Below are positions 10,558 through 21,859 of a stretch of 64,000 bases of DNA, in pieces (the stretch's first letter is position 1; each line of letters starts with the position of its first letter). Below the pieces are notes generated by a model, which worked only from the letters and a program-made list of their open reading frames with translations, had not been told where the DNA came from and made no database searches. Position numbers and translations under genes: made by a program. The stretch is from Eledone cirrhosa. Lineage: Eukaryota > Mollusca > Cephalopoda > Octopoda > Eledonidae. The DNA is taken from NCBI GenBank assembly GCA_964016885.1, contig OZ024743.1, positions 171,135,333-171,199,332 of the forward strand, written 5' to 3'.

Positions 10558-10585
10558 CAGGGTGTTCCAAAAGTATATGTCACAT

Positions 10586-11240
10586 TATGACATTTTATAT
10601 CTTAGTAACTATTGAGGATATCAAAACAAGTTTTATTTAAACCCTCTCACCAACTACCTCGTAAAATGCCCCATTTGTTTTTCTAAAATAACAATCTCGT
10701 TTGTTTAATTTTGGCCGAAAATTCTAGGATTTATAAAATGGCCTCCTTGTCCCTCTTAATCTTTAACCCCCCCCCCCCCATATCGTATACGCGCCTGCTG
10801 GTTCACCCTTTCAATCACTCCCTTCTCTCACCAAATATAAATAAACCTGTTATGAGGTACGAATCTCAGAATTTGTCAATGCTTATTAATGGTCAGACCT
10901 GCTCACTCTTCTGCGAAATGTAATGTAAAATGCCATTTTTTCTTGTCTCTCCAGCCTATCGGTCCATTCATTCATATATCCGTATCATCGCCCAGAATCC
11001 AATCTTTTGCTCTTCCTCAATGCTATTCTCTAATTCTGTCTGGTTGTTCTAAATAATCTTCTTGTATTTTAAAATCCCATTATTCGCTTATTACTGTTAT
11101 ATGCTTGTCCAATTATGCCCAAAATTTGAAGATTTTATTTAAACCTTCTTGCTAACTACCCCATACCCATCCCACCCGCCCCCACTCTCCACCATTATTA
11201 TTTGGACCAATCATAAGTCAGCGGCCTATGCTATCACTTC
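10586..11240. other. Mariner 3' flank and possible LINE 5' UTR
   Basis: Noncoding. A block around 10626-10665 (GTTTTATTTAAACCCTC) recurs in diverged form at about 11127-11165, so a duplication of about 0.5 kb is likely. I cannot fix where mariner sequence ends and the LINE begins. A C-run of about 13 lies near 10767. Confidence 0.45.
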
Positions 11241-11465
11241 TCCTGGTTGCTTTTCGATATGATGGATGTACTAAAGAATTCTGGAGAGTCTGAAAAATCT
11301 GGACACTCAGTGACAATGCCAAAGATAAAGACAAATTCACCTCATGCTGCCAGACGAAAAGGCAAGGACTCCTCCTCTTTGTTTCAGCCGCGGATGGCCA
11401 ACATAACCCCAACCCCCCTCCCCAACCACCAAACGCAATCCAAAACTTCAGAGTTGGTACCATGA

Positions 11466-12674
11466 ATGTAGGCACCTTAAAAGGTCGCTCTAACGTGGTT
11501 GTAGAAATGCTTGAACGTAAGGAGGTTGATGTTTGCTGTATCCAAGAGACCAGGTGGGTCTGCTAGATTCATTGTGGGTAAAAAACGATGCTATAAGCTT
11601 TTCTGGGTGGGAAATGACAATGGGCTGGGTGGGGTAGGAATCATGTTAGCAGAAAAATGGGTAGATAAGATAATAGACGTAAATAGAGTGAACGACAGAA
11701 TAATTAAAATAAGACTTGTCCTAAATAGAACTACTGTGACAGTAATATCTGTGTATGCACCCCAATCCGGACTGCCTGGTGCTATAAAAGACAGATTCTA
11801 TGAGACATTGATGCTCACTACCTCCCAAATAACCAACAGTGACTACATAATTATTACTGGCGACCTAAATGGTCACGTTGGACAACATTGTGACGGCTAT
11901 GACGGAATCCATGGAGGCTATGGGTTGGGTACTAGAAATGAGGAAGGCTTCAGAATCCTGGAATTCTGTGACGTAAATAACCTAACTATCTGTAACACTA
12001 ACTTCAAAAAACGAGACAATCACTTGATCACCTATAGATCAGGGGAACACACCAGTCAGATAGATTATATCCTTACCAGAAGACGTGATAGAGTGTCTGT
12101 TGTAAACACTAAATCCCTCTCCCATGAAGAATGCACCTCCCAACATAGACTCATAGTCAGGACAAGACGTACTCGACAACAGAGGAGGACTATCCCCAGG
12201 AGAAAAATATGGAAGCTAAAGGACCCCACAGCCAGTAATAAATTTAAAAGCATATTACTTGATGCTTTCGACAGTAAGGAAGAGCAATTAGAGTTTTACA
12301 ATATAGAGGAACAGTGGAAATTCCTGAAAGCTAACGTGCTGAAGGCGGCAGATGAAGTCTGTAGCTGGAGCAGGCCTATAGGCAGGAGGAGAGTAACATG
12401 GTGGTGGAACAGTAAGGTGGAGGAGTCAATTAAGGCCAAAAAGCAGGATTGGAAAGTATGGCGGGATGGGGGAAGTAGAGAAGACTATCAAGTGGCCAGG
12501 AGGGAAGCTAGGAGACAAGTGTACTTCGCAAGAAGGGAAGCAGAGGAAAGAAAGTTCAAGCATGTTCTACAACGCGAGGACCAAAAACATGAGGTGTTCA
12601 GGATTGCTAGGCAATGTGTCAAAGAAAACCAAGATATTGTCGGGGAGGAGTTTGTACTTAATGACGCTGATTAG
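11466..12674 (+). pseudogene. LINE AP-like endonuclease domain (frameshifted)
   Basis: The natural start is ATG 11466 (MNVGTLKGRSN). After CIQETRW an 8-bp deletion, relative to the copy on the minus strand at 22.8 kb, shifts the frame near 11555. The longer open frame 11511-12674 carries the rest: GLGGVGIMLAEKW, VISVYAPQSG, ITGDLNGHVGQH, and QIDYILTRR, the usual endonuclease blocks. The linker toward RT follows, with a stop at 12672-12674 (TAG) where the sister copy reads through. In a live element the domain nicks the target to prime reverse transcription. Confidence 0.85.
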
Positions 12675-14443
12675 AAGGTAGCTTGGAAGTGTCATTACGA
12701 AAGGCTACTAAATGAGGAGAATAAATGGGAGAAAGACAGTCTCCCCCACATCGATCCAATAGAGGGACCAGCAGGGCTAGTTGAAGGTAGTATAATAAGT
12801 AAGGCAATCAAAGATATGAAGACGGGTAAGGCGGCTGGGCCTTCGGAAATAGTTGCTGAAATGCTGAAAGCATCTGGAACGGTGGGACACACTCACTATG
12901 GTCACCCGGATAGTAAACCAAGTCATACAGAATGGGGCCGTTCCGAAGGACTGGCATAGCAGCATCATCATTAACTGCTACAAGGGTAAAGGAGATGCCC
13001 TAGATCGGGGTAACTATAGAGGCATTAAATTAATCGACCAGGTCATGAAGGTCACAGAAAAAGTAATAGCGCAACTAATCAGAGAACAAATTGATCTAGA
13101 TGAAATGCAGTTCGGGTTTGTGTCAGGTAAAAGTACCACAGACGCTCTTTTCATTGTACGACAACTACAGGAGAAGTATCTAGCTAAAAGTAAACCCCTA
13201 TACTTAGCTTTTGTTGACTTGGAGAAAGCCTTTGACAGAGTCCCCCGTTCCATTATCTGGTGGTCTCTTAGAAAACTAGGTGTTGATGAATGGCTTGTGA
13301 GAGCTATACAAGCCATGTATAAAGAAACAGTCAGCAAGGTTAGAATTAACAACGAATATAGTGAAGAGTTTAGCGAAAAAGTTGGTGTTCATCAGGGCTC
13401 CGTTCTTAGCCCCCTACTATTTATTATTGCCCTTCAGGCTATAACAGACGAGTTCAAGACCGGCTGCCCATGGGAACTCCTATATGCAGATGATCTAACG
13501 CTCATAGCTGACTCAATGGCTGAACTAGAGAAGAAATTCCAAACATGGAAGCATGGCCTAGAATCAAAAGGCCTTAAAGTTAACTTGTCTAAGACTAAAG
13601 TTCTAGTTTGTAGGAAGGAAAAAAGGGCACCGGTCCCATCTGGGAAATGGCCATGCTTAGTGTGTGGGAAAGGAGTAGGCAGAAACTCCATTTTATGTTC
13701 TAAATGCAAAGTATGGGTGCATAAAAGATGTAGTGGTATCACAGGTAAGTTAACTAAAAATATAGATTTTATATGTGGCCGGTGCTCTGGTGCAATAAGT
13801 AGCAGCAAGTGCTCACAGAATACTAGCTCATTCCATTGCACAGATGGTTCTATAGAAATAGTGGAGACCTTCCGTTACCTGGGTGACAAAAACAGCAGTG
13901 GGGGAGGGTGCTCTGAAAATGCAGTAGCTAGAGTCAGAACGGGATGGAAAAAGTTCAGAGAGCTTATACCACTATTGGCCGCTAAAGGGTTCTCTCTAAA
14001 AATGAAAGGCAGGCTGTATGATGCCTGCCTGCATACGAACAGCAATATTACATGGCAGTGAGACCTGGGCATTGTGTGCAGAGAATATACGCAGACTGGA
14101 GAGGAACGAAGCTTGCATGCTCCACTGGATATGTAATAGTAATATATGTGAACGGCAAAGCATAAACGAACTAAGGGAGAAATTAGGAATAAGAGGGATC
14201 AGATGTTGTTTACTCAAGAGAAGACTGCGTTGGTACGGTCACGTGATGCGCATGAAAGACGACAGCTGTATAAAAAAGTGCAGGGCGATAAAAATAGACG
14301 GTAGCCACGGAGTAAGCAGACCCAGAAAAACCTGGGACGACTTGATAAATTCAGACCTCACACACTTACACCACTCCAAGACAATGTCACTGGACCGAGA
14401 TCTTTGGCGCTACACAGTAATACAGAAGACCCGCCTTGCCTAA
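12675..14443 (+). pseudogene. LINE reverse transcriptase and C-terminal region (frameshifted)
   Basis: RT motifs: FVDLEKAFDRVPRSI, HQGSVLSPLLFIIALQAIT, LYADDLTLIADS. Between RT and the C-terminus is a PHD-like cysteine cluster (CLVCGKGVGRNSILCSKC, then HKRCSGI). The C-terminal part (GSETWAL, RWYGHVM, GVSRPRKTWDDL) continues in another frame to 14443. Two 4-bp tandem duplications break the frame: CACT near 12892 and TGCC near 14030. These look like replication slippage and could be young. The family is abundant here (three copies in the window). Confidence 0.85.
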
Positions 14444-14905
14444 GTACAAAGTGAAACCTACAGTCAGTAGGCACCTCTAACAAAAATACACCCCTGTCCC
14501 ACTACCCCCACCCGATCCACACCATCCCCTTCAATGTGAAGTTATGTTGGTACCACAACATCCAGTCCGAAACAAATGAGGTCGTGTAGGTGTCATGACA
14601 AAAAAACACACAGTCCACGCTGTAATGTGGCCGTGTAGGTAACACGGTAAAAACCTCCCAGTCGACACTGTAAACTTAGTTGGTGTTAGCAAGGGCATCC
14701 AGCCATAGAAAACCCGCCAGACAGTCCTATACGAGCAGGACAACCAATCTTGCCTCAAGTGGGAAAACTCCCGTCCAAACCCATGCAAGCGTGGGAGATG
14801 GACGTTAAACGATGATGATGATGAATTTACATTTCCTGAAAGTTAATATTTTAAAGTGTCTGTACAAAAAATTTGAACACAAATGTGCAAGAAATTAATT
14901 TATTA

Positions 14906-15928
14906 TTAGATGTGTTCAATGTGATTGCCACAGGTTACACGACACACATCCAAATGACAATCCATTTCTTCACAAACACGACCTAGCATTGCGTTGTCAA
15001 TGGTTGCAAAGGCTTCAGTTATTTGAGTCTTCTGGTCATCCACGACTCTGAGAAGGGGAGTACGCACACCAGGTCTTTTACATACTACCAGAGGAAGAAA
15101 TCACATGGCATGAGGTCTGGGGACCTAGGGGACCATCACAAGAGCACGCGATCAGTTTGTCCGGAATGTCCGATCCATCAGTCAGAGTGGTGTTCAGATA
15201 CTTTCTAACTCTAAGCCTCCAGTGAGGTGGTGCCTCAGCCTGTTGGAAAATGAAGTCTTTTCTTCATGCAATTCATCCATCAACCAGTTTTGCAGCATGG
15301 CAAGATAGACTTTACCATTGACTGTTTCTCCATAGAAGAATGGTTCATACACACATTTCTTTGACATGGCACAGAACACGTTTACTTTAGGGGAATCTCA
15401 CACATGTTCAAGAGTTACATGAGGTTATGCGTGTGATATGCTTGTCAACTTTGTCACTTAAGTAGAAGGTCGCCTCATCACTGAAAACAAGCCAATCATC
15501 AAATTCGTCATCTTCTAACTTCTCCAGCATATCTGTGCAAAATTCATAGTGAGCTGGTTTATCAGTGTCCAACTGTTGAACCAATTGCAGCCTGTAATGT
15601 GTCATATGCAGTAGTCTCCTTAAAATGTGCCAAACAGTTGTTGATGGGAGCTGAATTTCTCAACTGGCTCTTTTGACTGATTTCTGGGGGTTCCACTGGA
15701 AGGCATTTTGAACTTGTTCAACCGTATCATCTGAAGATGAGGGGCATCCTGTTTTCTTTGCCGGGCACAAACACCCCTCCTCCTTAAATTTTGCCAATTC
15801 AAAATGGAACGTCTGTCTGGTGGCTGCTTTGTAAACTGTGTATGAAATTTGCGTTGAACACGTGTCCATGACTCAGTTTTAGTGAATTCTAGGAAGCAAA
15901 ACGACTTTTCTTGTTTTGTGAACAGCAT
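14906..15928 (-). pseudogene. Mariner-like transposase, decayed
   Basis: Minus strand, about 341 codons, matching the usual mariner length. From ATG 15928: MLFTKQEKSFCFLEF, then an N-terminal helix-turn-helix region (SWTRVQRKFHTQF...ILNW). The catalytic domain keeps LVFSDEATFYLS, VFCAMSKKCVYEPFFYGE and, with a frame change, WSPRSPDLMPCDFFLW followed by a stop where glycine is normal. It ends ...CRVTCGNHIEHI. Frames change near 15620, 15410 and 15200, and the block with the second catalytic Asp is frameshifted. It is non-functional. Confidence 0.85.
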
Positions 15929-16022
15929 TACTGGATCTGAAAAGAGACAAAAGAAAAATGGTACCATTTGTAGTTCATGATATATGAGTTCTTTGAATGT
16001 GACATACTTTTGGAACACCCTG

Positions 16023-16184
16023 TACTATATTAGAAGGGATATAAAAAAGAACACAGCTATCTAGAAAAAAAAAAACTAATTATATTTCTAAAAAGTACAG
16101 AAAAAATTGTTTTGTTTTAATGGTTTTTAAAAACTATATCAGACAAATGGCAGCCATTGTTGGCAATACATTGATGTTGTCATT
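16023..16184. other. Spacer between two mariner relics
   Basis: AT-rich with A-runs. I find no clear terminal inverted repeat for the second mariner here. Confidence 0.4.
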
Positions 16185-16990
16185 CCTGGAAGTTCTCTAT
16201 GACTATCCGGATCATCTCAAGTGGAATTTTGTCAATTTTCTCTCTGATCCTTTCCTTCAGATCATCAAGAGTTTGAGGATGATGTTGGAAAACCTTTTCC
16301 TTTAGGTATCCCCAAAGGAAAAAGTCACAAGTGCTTAAATTTGATGAACTTTCTCCATGTCTTCCCTTAAAGAGATCAAATGCCCAGGAAACATTTCCCT
16401 CAACTCTCCGAGTGAATATCATGCTGTGTGAGCTGTGGCTCTGTTCTGTATCCAAATCATCCAGTTTGGAGTGCAGAAAGGTCTCCAACATTTCAACGTA
16501 CCGGTTGGAGGTTACAGTTACTGTTGCACCACCTTAAAAAAAAGTAAGGGCCGATCACACCAATATCAGCAACTGCACACCAAACAGTTACACAAGGTGA
16601 GTAAAGCGGTTGTTTGTGGAGTTCATGAGGATTATGTACAGCCAAGTAGCAAAAATTCTACTTGTTCCATTGATATAGAAGTGAGCCTTATCGGTACTCA
16701 GAAGAACAGTTGCCGCAGGAACTTGTTTAAGAATTTGCCCACTTATGGCTCTGCAGTTGGCATGATCTGTCTCAGTTAATTTTCGACGAACCAACATTAT
16801 TTTGTAAGGATGCAGTTTCAAATCGGCATGCAGAATCTTCCTCAAACTCCGACTTGACATCCCTAGTGCTATGTAATGCCTATGAATGGAAAGCTTTGGC
16901 AATTGCTGAATGGATGCTCTTACTGTTGCCACATTTTCTGGAGTTCTAATGGCCCTAGGTCTGCTAGGGGATTTTCTTTTCAGTGTGGAT
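16185..16990 (-). pseudogene. Second mariner-like transposase relic, different family
   Basis: Two minus-strand frames. The upstream one (16588-16990) has RTPENVATVRASIQQLPK, SRSLRKILHADLKLHPYK and LLSTDKAHFYINGTSR, where the catalytic DEAHF block reads DKAHF (Glu to Lys). The downstream one (16180-16491) has STCDFFLWGYLKEKVFQHHP and a C-terminal helix. The N-terminal DNA-binding region is missing. The C-terminal sequence differs enough from the neighbour at 14906-15928 to be another family. Confidence 0.8.
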
Positions 16991-17173
16991 CAAGTTGCCT
17001 GAAGGTTAAAAATCAAAAGCAAAATAGTTTTCCAATTTGGTACACATGTATTTGAACTGAGTGTGAAGCATCTACGTAATGTTCACTGCATCGCTATTAC
17101 AGAACTGTTGTTTTCATAATACGCTTGAACAACAAAGCCACATATGGTTCTTATATGAAATTACATTGGAAGA
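16991..17173. other. Spacer with a short repeated block
   Basis: The block GGTTCTTATATGAAATTAC with ATTGGAAGAT (about 17148-17175) returns at about 17566-17596 with few changes, so it belongs to a repeat that is present twice. One copy adjoins the 5S-like sequence. Confidence 0.5.
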
Positions 17174-17255
17174 TGCTTACAGCACCTAGGTTTCCTAAGC
17201 AGTCATCCAACTAAGAACTAACCAGGCTTGATGCTGCATAACTTTGGTGATCACA
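17174..17255 (-). ncRNA. 5S rRNA-like sequence (pseudogene or 5S-derived SINE head)
   Basis: On the minus strand it reads GATCACCAAAGTTATGCAGC, then CCTGGTTAGTTCTTAGTTGGATGACTGC and ends GGTGCTGTAAGC. This follows the 3' two-thirds of animal 5S rRNA block by block, including the A-box-like AAGTTATGCAGC and C-box-like GGATGACTGC. The 5' third is not clearly present. With unrelated sequence attached downstream, it may be a 5S-derived SINE (SINE3 type) or a dispersed 5S pseudogene. A working 5S gene is unlikely. Confidence 0.7.
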
Positions 17256-18029
17256 CAAAAACATCATAAAGACAAGCAGCTGCCAATACAGCTTTGTTTT
17301 AATTACCAACTGTAGTCAAATCACTAGTTATACTGTCAATGACATTCAAAACAATACAAATTCAATAAAACTGCAGCCCTTCTTCCTTTAGAAAAGTCAA
17401 TTATCTTCAAAATGCCTGAAACATGGTGCTATATCACTCACCACTGTATTTAATTTTATCACACAAAAATCACCTTACATTTTATCCCCTAATTAAATAA
17501 ACTTTATTTCAATGAAAATTTTGAAGGATTTGCTAAAATTAATATTTATTTCATAAATAAGATGTGGTTCTTATATAAAATTATGTTGGAAGATTTTGAT
17601 TTATATAGGAACCCTTTAAATTGGTTTTGTTTCATAGAACCAGAGATGGTTTTAACTGGATTGATATCAAAAGAGTCAAAGCTTTTGGGTTGTAGACTGT
17701 TCAATAGCTGACATACAAAGACCTATCCTACAATTATTAGCATGAAGCCAAAATAGCAACCAAATCACCATTAAATTACATCTTACTATCTTAAAATAGT
17801 AAGTACATATTAAACATATACCTTAATAAAAAGATAAGATAGTTATGGCTAGAATACTTTTGATTATAACGCTCCATGATCAGGCTCACCTGTGTAACTA
17901 TAGTTTAAGCAATAACAACATTTGGCCTGGAGATTAGTGCAAGACTGGTGAACGCAGATGAATTGAATCTTCAATCCAATTTATGCTAATAAGGCCCAAA
18001 ATATGACTGCCATAACATTTCCCCTCCAT
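17256..18029. other. AT-rich intergenic stretch
   Basis: No ORF with family features and no clear repeat apart from the short block at 17566-17596. Confidence 0.5.
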
Positions 18030-18240
18030 GAAGACAAATGGCCTAGCGGTTAGGTTGTCAGACACACAATCATATGGTCGTGAGTCCAATTTCTTGACTG
18101 AGTTTGTGTTGTATATTTGAACAAGATGTTTCAATTCCTATTGCTTTTCATGATAAGATTGGGGTGCCTATCATCAAAATATCTGAGAAACCTCTATGAG
18201 ATTCAACCTCAGTGAAAGCCCGTTAACTCTACAAAAGAGT
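18030..18240 (+). repeat. Decayed tRNA-derived SINE (second type)
   Basis: A-box-like GGCCTAGCGGTTAGG at about 18040 and B-box-like GTCGTGAGTCCAATTTC at about 18077. The body TTTGTGTTGTATATTTGAACAAGATG resembles the body of the SINE at 45580. The tail is too decayed to place. Confidence 0.6.
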
Positions 18241-18419
18241 AAGCTGTAAAACTCATTTTTTTCATATTCCCTTCTTTTGTGTTTTGTCAAAAGATTTCAA
18301 TGTTTGTTGGTAACAAATACTTGGCTCTTACAGATATGAAAAATAGACAAAATTTATTTCCTTCCACACCTCATACACATATAAAGAAAAGATCTTAATT
18401 ATATGAATATTTAAAGATA

Positions 18420-18456
18420 CTAGCAGAAAAACCACCTTTTGGGTGGTTTTCTGCTA
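18420..18456 (-). repeat. Hairpin ending in CTAG, possible Helitron 3' terminus
   Basis: CTAGCAGAAAAACCACC and its near-exact reverse complement flank TTTT. On the minus strand the stretch ends CTAG followed by T, as Helitron 3' ends do (CTRR, inserted between A and T). The same CTAGCAG end occurs at the Helitron at 27811. The rest of such an element to the right (up to about 18735) has no coding capacity, and I cannot confirm a 5' TC end. Confidence 0.4.
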
Positions 18457-18884
18457 GCATGTGTAGTGTGTATATTGATATTATACGCAAGTATATAGAC
18501 ATGTAGATATGATACATCAAATAAAATCGTAATTGACAATATAAACAGAAATTGAACGAAGACGTTGTTACACTGTTTTATGTAATCAGTAACATAATCC
18601 ATGATACATTAAAAAAAGACGATATTATATATAAACTGCATTAGGAGAAAATTAGTGACAGAAAATTAGTATGTTTATTTAAGTGATCACCACCGGAAGT
18701 GTTGACATCATAAACTCTCTCGTTCTATATATATGGTAGTTGAAGTGGTGGTGGTAACGATATACGGGAAGTGTAACTTTGAAAAGAAGTCAATTTTAAA
18801 TTATTTATTTTTACAAAATTATTTTTGTTTACGAACTTTTGGAAATAAATTATGTAATATTCATTCATTATTTATTCAAAGTAA

Positions 18885-19068
18885 GTGGATTGGCAGTATC
18901 GGTAGAGGGTCGGACGCCATGCTTTCCAGCATAGTTACGTCCCTTTACGATCTGAGTTCAAATCCCGCCGAGGTTGACTTTGCCTTTCATCCTTACGGGG
19001 TCGATAAAATAAAGTACCAGTAATGCACTGGGTAATTTGCTGGTCTTGTGCCTAAAGTAGAAACAATT
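18885..19068 (+). repeat. tRNA-derived SINE with clear target duplication
   Basis: Same family as 9929-10098 but more complete: A-box TGGCAGTATCGGTAGAG, B-box GAGTTCAAATCCC, GGGGTCGATAAAATAAAG, and the tail TTGTGCCTAAAGTAGAAAC. The flanks share ATTTATTCAAAGTAA (18870-18884 and 19069-19083). Confidence 0.9.
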
Positions 19069-19083
19069 ATTTATTCAAAGTAA

Positions 19084-19497
19084 TCCAACTTATTTTACAA
19101 ACGGGATAAAAAAAAAAAATCGTACACAGTCCTGCAGACCTTTCTTTATTATAGTTTAGATATATATATTTACACATTTAAGATGTAAATTCATTTTGGC
19201 GAAAATCTTAAATACCATGCAACTCCAAAAGAGCAAATTTAAAACACCATCATCTACAGAAACAAACTAAACAAAACATTAAAAATTCAGTTTGCTCTTT
19301 AATCAATTGTAGGCAAGAATAACAATCAAGACACAAAGAAGTCTTTGATAGAAAATATAAGAATAAGATAAAAATGTTTCTAAGAGGTTTTTGATCAGAT
19401 ATTTGAGTGATACAAAGGTATAACATTTTAATATTTGTACAAAAGCATATTTTATTGTTTCTGAATCCAAGAAAAAAAATAACAATACAAATACATC
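19084..19497. other. AT-rich spacer
   Basis: A poly-A run near 19110 and no recognisable gene or repeat. Confidence 0.5.
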
Positions 19498-19899
19498 ATC
19501 ATCATCATTATCGTTTAACGTCCATCTTCCACGCTAGTATGGGTTAGATGGGAGTTGTCCCAATTTGAGGCAAGGTTGGTCGGGTGACCGTGTCATGCTC
19601 ATATAGGACTGACTGGCAGGTGTACTACGGCTGGATGCGCTTCCTAACACCAACCACATTTACAGTGTGGACTAGGAACTTTTTACCATGTTACCTACAC
19701 GGCCACATTACAGCGTGGACTGTGGTTTTTTGTCGTGACACCTACACAATTTCAATCTCATTTATCTCATTTATTTGGACTGGATGTTATGGTACCAACT
19801 TTACAGAGAAAGGGTGGTGTTGGTGGGAGTAGGGGTAGCGGATTGGGGTGTATATTTGGTTAAGAGGTGCCTACTGACTGTAGGTTTCGCTTTGTACAT

Positions 19900-21850
19900 A
19901 GGCAAGGCGGGTCTTCTGTATTACTGCGTGGCTCCAAAGACCTTGGTCTAGTGACATTGTCTTAGAGAGGTGCAAGTGTGTAAGGTTGGAATTTATCAAA
20001 TTGTCCCAGGTATTTCTGGGTCTACCTACTCCGTAACTTCCATCAATTTTGATCGCCCTGCACTTTTTTGTGTCAGCTGTCGTCTTTCATGCGCATCACG
20101 TGACCATACCAATATAGTCTTCTCTCAAGTAAACAGCATCTGATCCCTCTTATTCCTAATTTCTCAATTAGTTCATTTATGTTTTGCCGTTCACATATAT
20201 TACTATTACATATCCAACAGAGCATGCATGCTTCGTTCCTTTCCAGTCTGCGCAGGTCCTCTGCACACAATGCCCATGTCTCACTGCCATGTAGCATTGC
20301 TGTTTGTATACAGGCATCATACAATCTGCCTTTCATTTTTAGAGAGAAACCTTTAGCGGCCAATAGTGGTATAAGCTCTCTGAACTTTTTCCATCCCGTT
20401 CTGACTCTGGCTACTGTACTTTCAGAGCACCCTCCACCACTGCTGATTTTGTCACCCAGGTAACAGAAAGTGTTCACTATTTCTATAGAACCATCTGGGC
20501 GATAGAAGGAGCTAGTATCCTGTGGGCACTTGTTACTTATTGAACCTGAGCATTGGCCACATATAAAATCTACGTTCTTAGATAGCTTACCTGTGATCCC
20601 ACTACATCTTTTATGCACCCATACTTTGTATTTGGGGCATAAAATGGAATTTCTGCCTACTCCTTTCCTACACACTGAGCATGGCCATTTCCCAGAGGGG
20701 ACCTGTGCCCTATTTTCCTTCCTACATACTAGAACTTTAGTTTTGGACAAGTTAACTTTAAGGCCTTTTGATTCTAGGTCATGCTTCCATGTTTGGAATT
20801 TCTTCTCTAGTTCAGCCATAGAATCAGCTATGACAGTTAGATCATCTGCGTATAGGAGTTCCCATGGGCATCCGGTTTTAAACACCTCTGTTATAGCCTG
20901 AAGGATAATAATAAATAGGAGGGGGCTAAGGACAGAGCCTTGATGAACAACTTTTACACTAAATTCTTCACTATATTCATTGTTAATTCTAACCTTACTC
21001 ACCGTTTCTTTATACATGGCTTGTATAGCTCTCACAAGCCATTTATCTACACCTAGTTTTCTAAGAGCCCACCAGATAATGGAGCGGGGGACTCTGTCAA
21101 AGGCTTTCTCCAGGTCTACAAAAGCTAAGTAGAGGGGTTTACTTTTAGCTAGGTACTTCTCCTATAGTTGTCGTGCAAGAAAAAGAACGTATGTGGTATT
21201 TTTACCTGACACTAACCCAAACTGCATTTCATCTAGATCTATTTGCTCTCTGATTAGTTGTGCTCTAACACTTTCTGTGACCTTCATGACCTGGTCAACT
21301 AACTTAATGCCTCTATAGTTTCCCCTATCTAGAGCATCCCCTTTACCCTTGTAGCAGTTAATGATGATGCTGCTACGCCAGTCTTTTGGTATGACCTTAT
21401 TCTGTATTACTTGGTTTACTATCCGAGTGACCATAGTATGTCCCACCATTCCAGATGCTTTCAACATCTCAGCAACTATCTCCGAAGGCCCAGATACCTT
21501 GCCTGTCTTCATATCTTTGATTGCCTTACTTATTATACTACCTTTGACTTACACCGCTGGTCCTTCTATTGGATCGATTTGGGGCAGACTATCTTTTTTC
21601 CATTTATTCTCCTCATTTAGTAGTCTCTTGTAGTGACACTTCCAGGCTATCTTCTTATCAGTTTCAGTGACGGCAAGTACACCATTATCATTATGGACAC
21701 ACTTCTCCCTGACAATATCACGGTTTTCCTTGACATATTGTCTAGCTATCCTGAACACCTCACGTTTTTGGTCCTCACGTAGAACATGCTTGAACTTTCT
21801 ATCCACTGCTTCCCTTTTTGCAAAGTACACTTGATAGTGTTCTCTACTTC
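19900..21850 (-). pseudogene. LINE reverse transcriptase and C-terminal region (copy 2)
   Basis: The frame 21162-21512 holds the first RT blocks (ETVIAEMLKAS-type region, MQFGLVSGKNTT) and the frame 20073-21035 holds VHQGSVLSPLLFIIILQAIT, LYADDLTVIADS, the PHD-like cluster (CSVCRKGVGRNSILCPKY, last Cys changed to Tyr), and GSETWAL/HVM. The KAFDR motif lies between them in a shifted frame. The normal stop after KTRL is lost (TAA to TAT) near 19910. Confidence 0.8.
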
Positions 21851-21859
21851 CCCCATCCT

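Larger units (their letters stand above)
11240..14823 (+). mobile_element. Near-full-length RTE/jockey-type LINE (copy 1) inside the mariner
   Basis: Plus-strand non-LTR element with an AP-type endonuclease, RT and C-terminal region, then a 3' UTR (14444-14808) that ends in a (GAT)n tail at 14809-14823. It lies between the mariner terminus and the mariner transposase, so it inserted after the mariner. The coding part has several small indels but is otherwise long and well kept. The 5' edge is uncertain. Confidence 0.85.
10558..16022 (-). mobile_element. Tc1/mariner-type transposon with a nested LINE
   Basis: The left end CAGGGTGTTCCAAAAGTAT is mirrored at the right end by its reverse complement finishing CTTTTGGAACACCCTG. 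TA dinucleotides at 10556-10557 and 16023-16024 form the expected target duplication. A mariner-like transposase relic lies at 14906-15928 on the minus strand. The 5.5-kb span is far over the usual 1.3 kb because a whole LINE (about 11240-14823) sits inside its 3' flank. Confidence 0.85.

Noticed and set aside
17174..17255. Functional 5S rRNA gene
   Set aside because: The 5' third is missing or unreadable and many conserved bases are changed.
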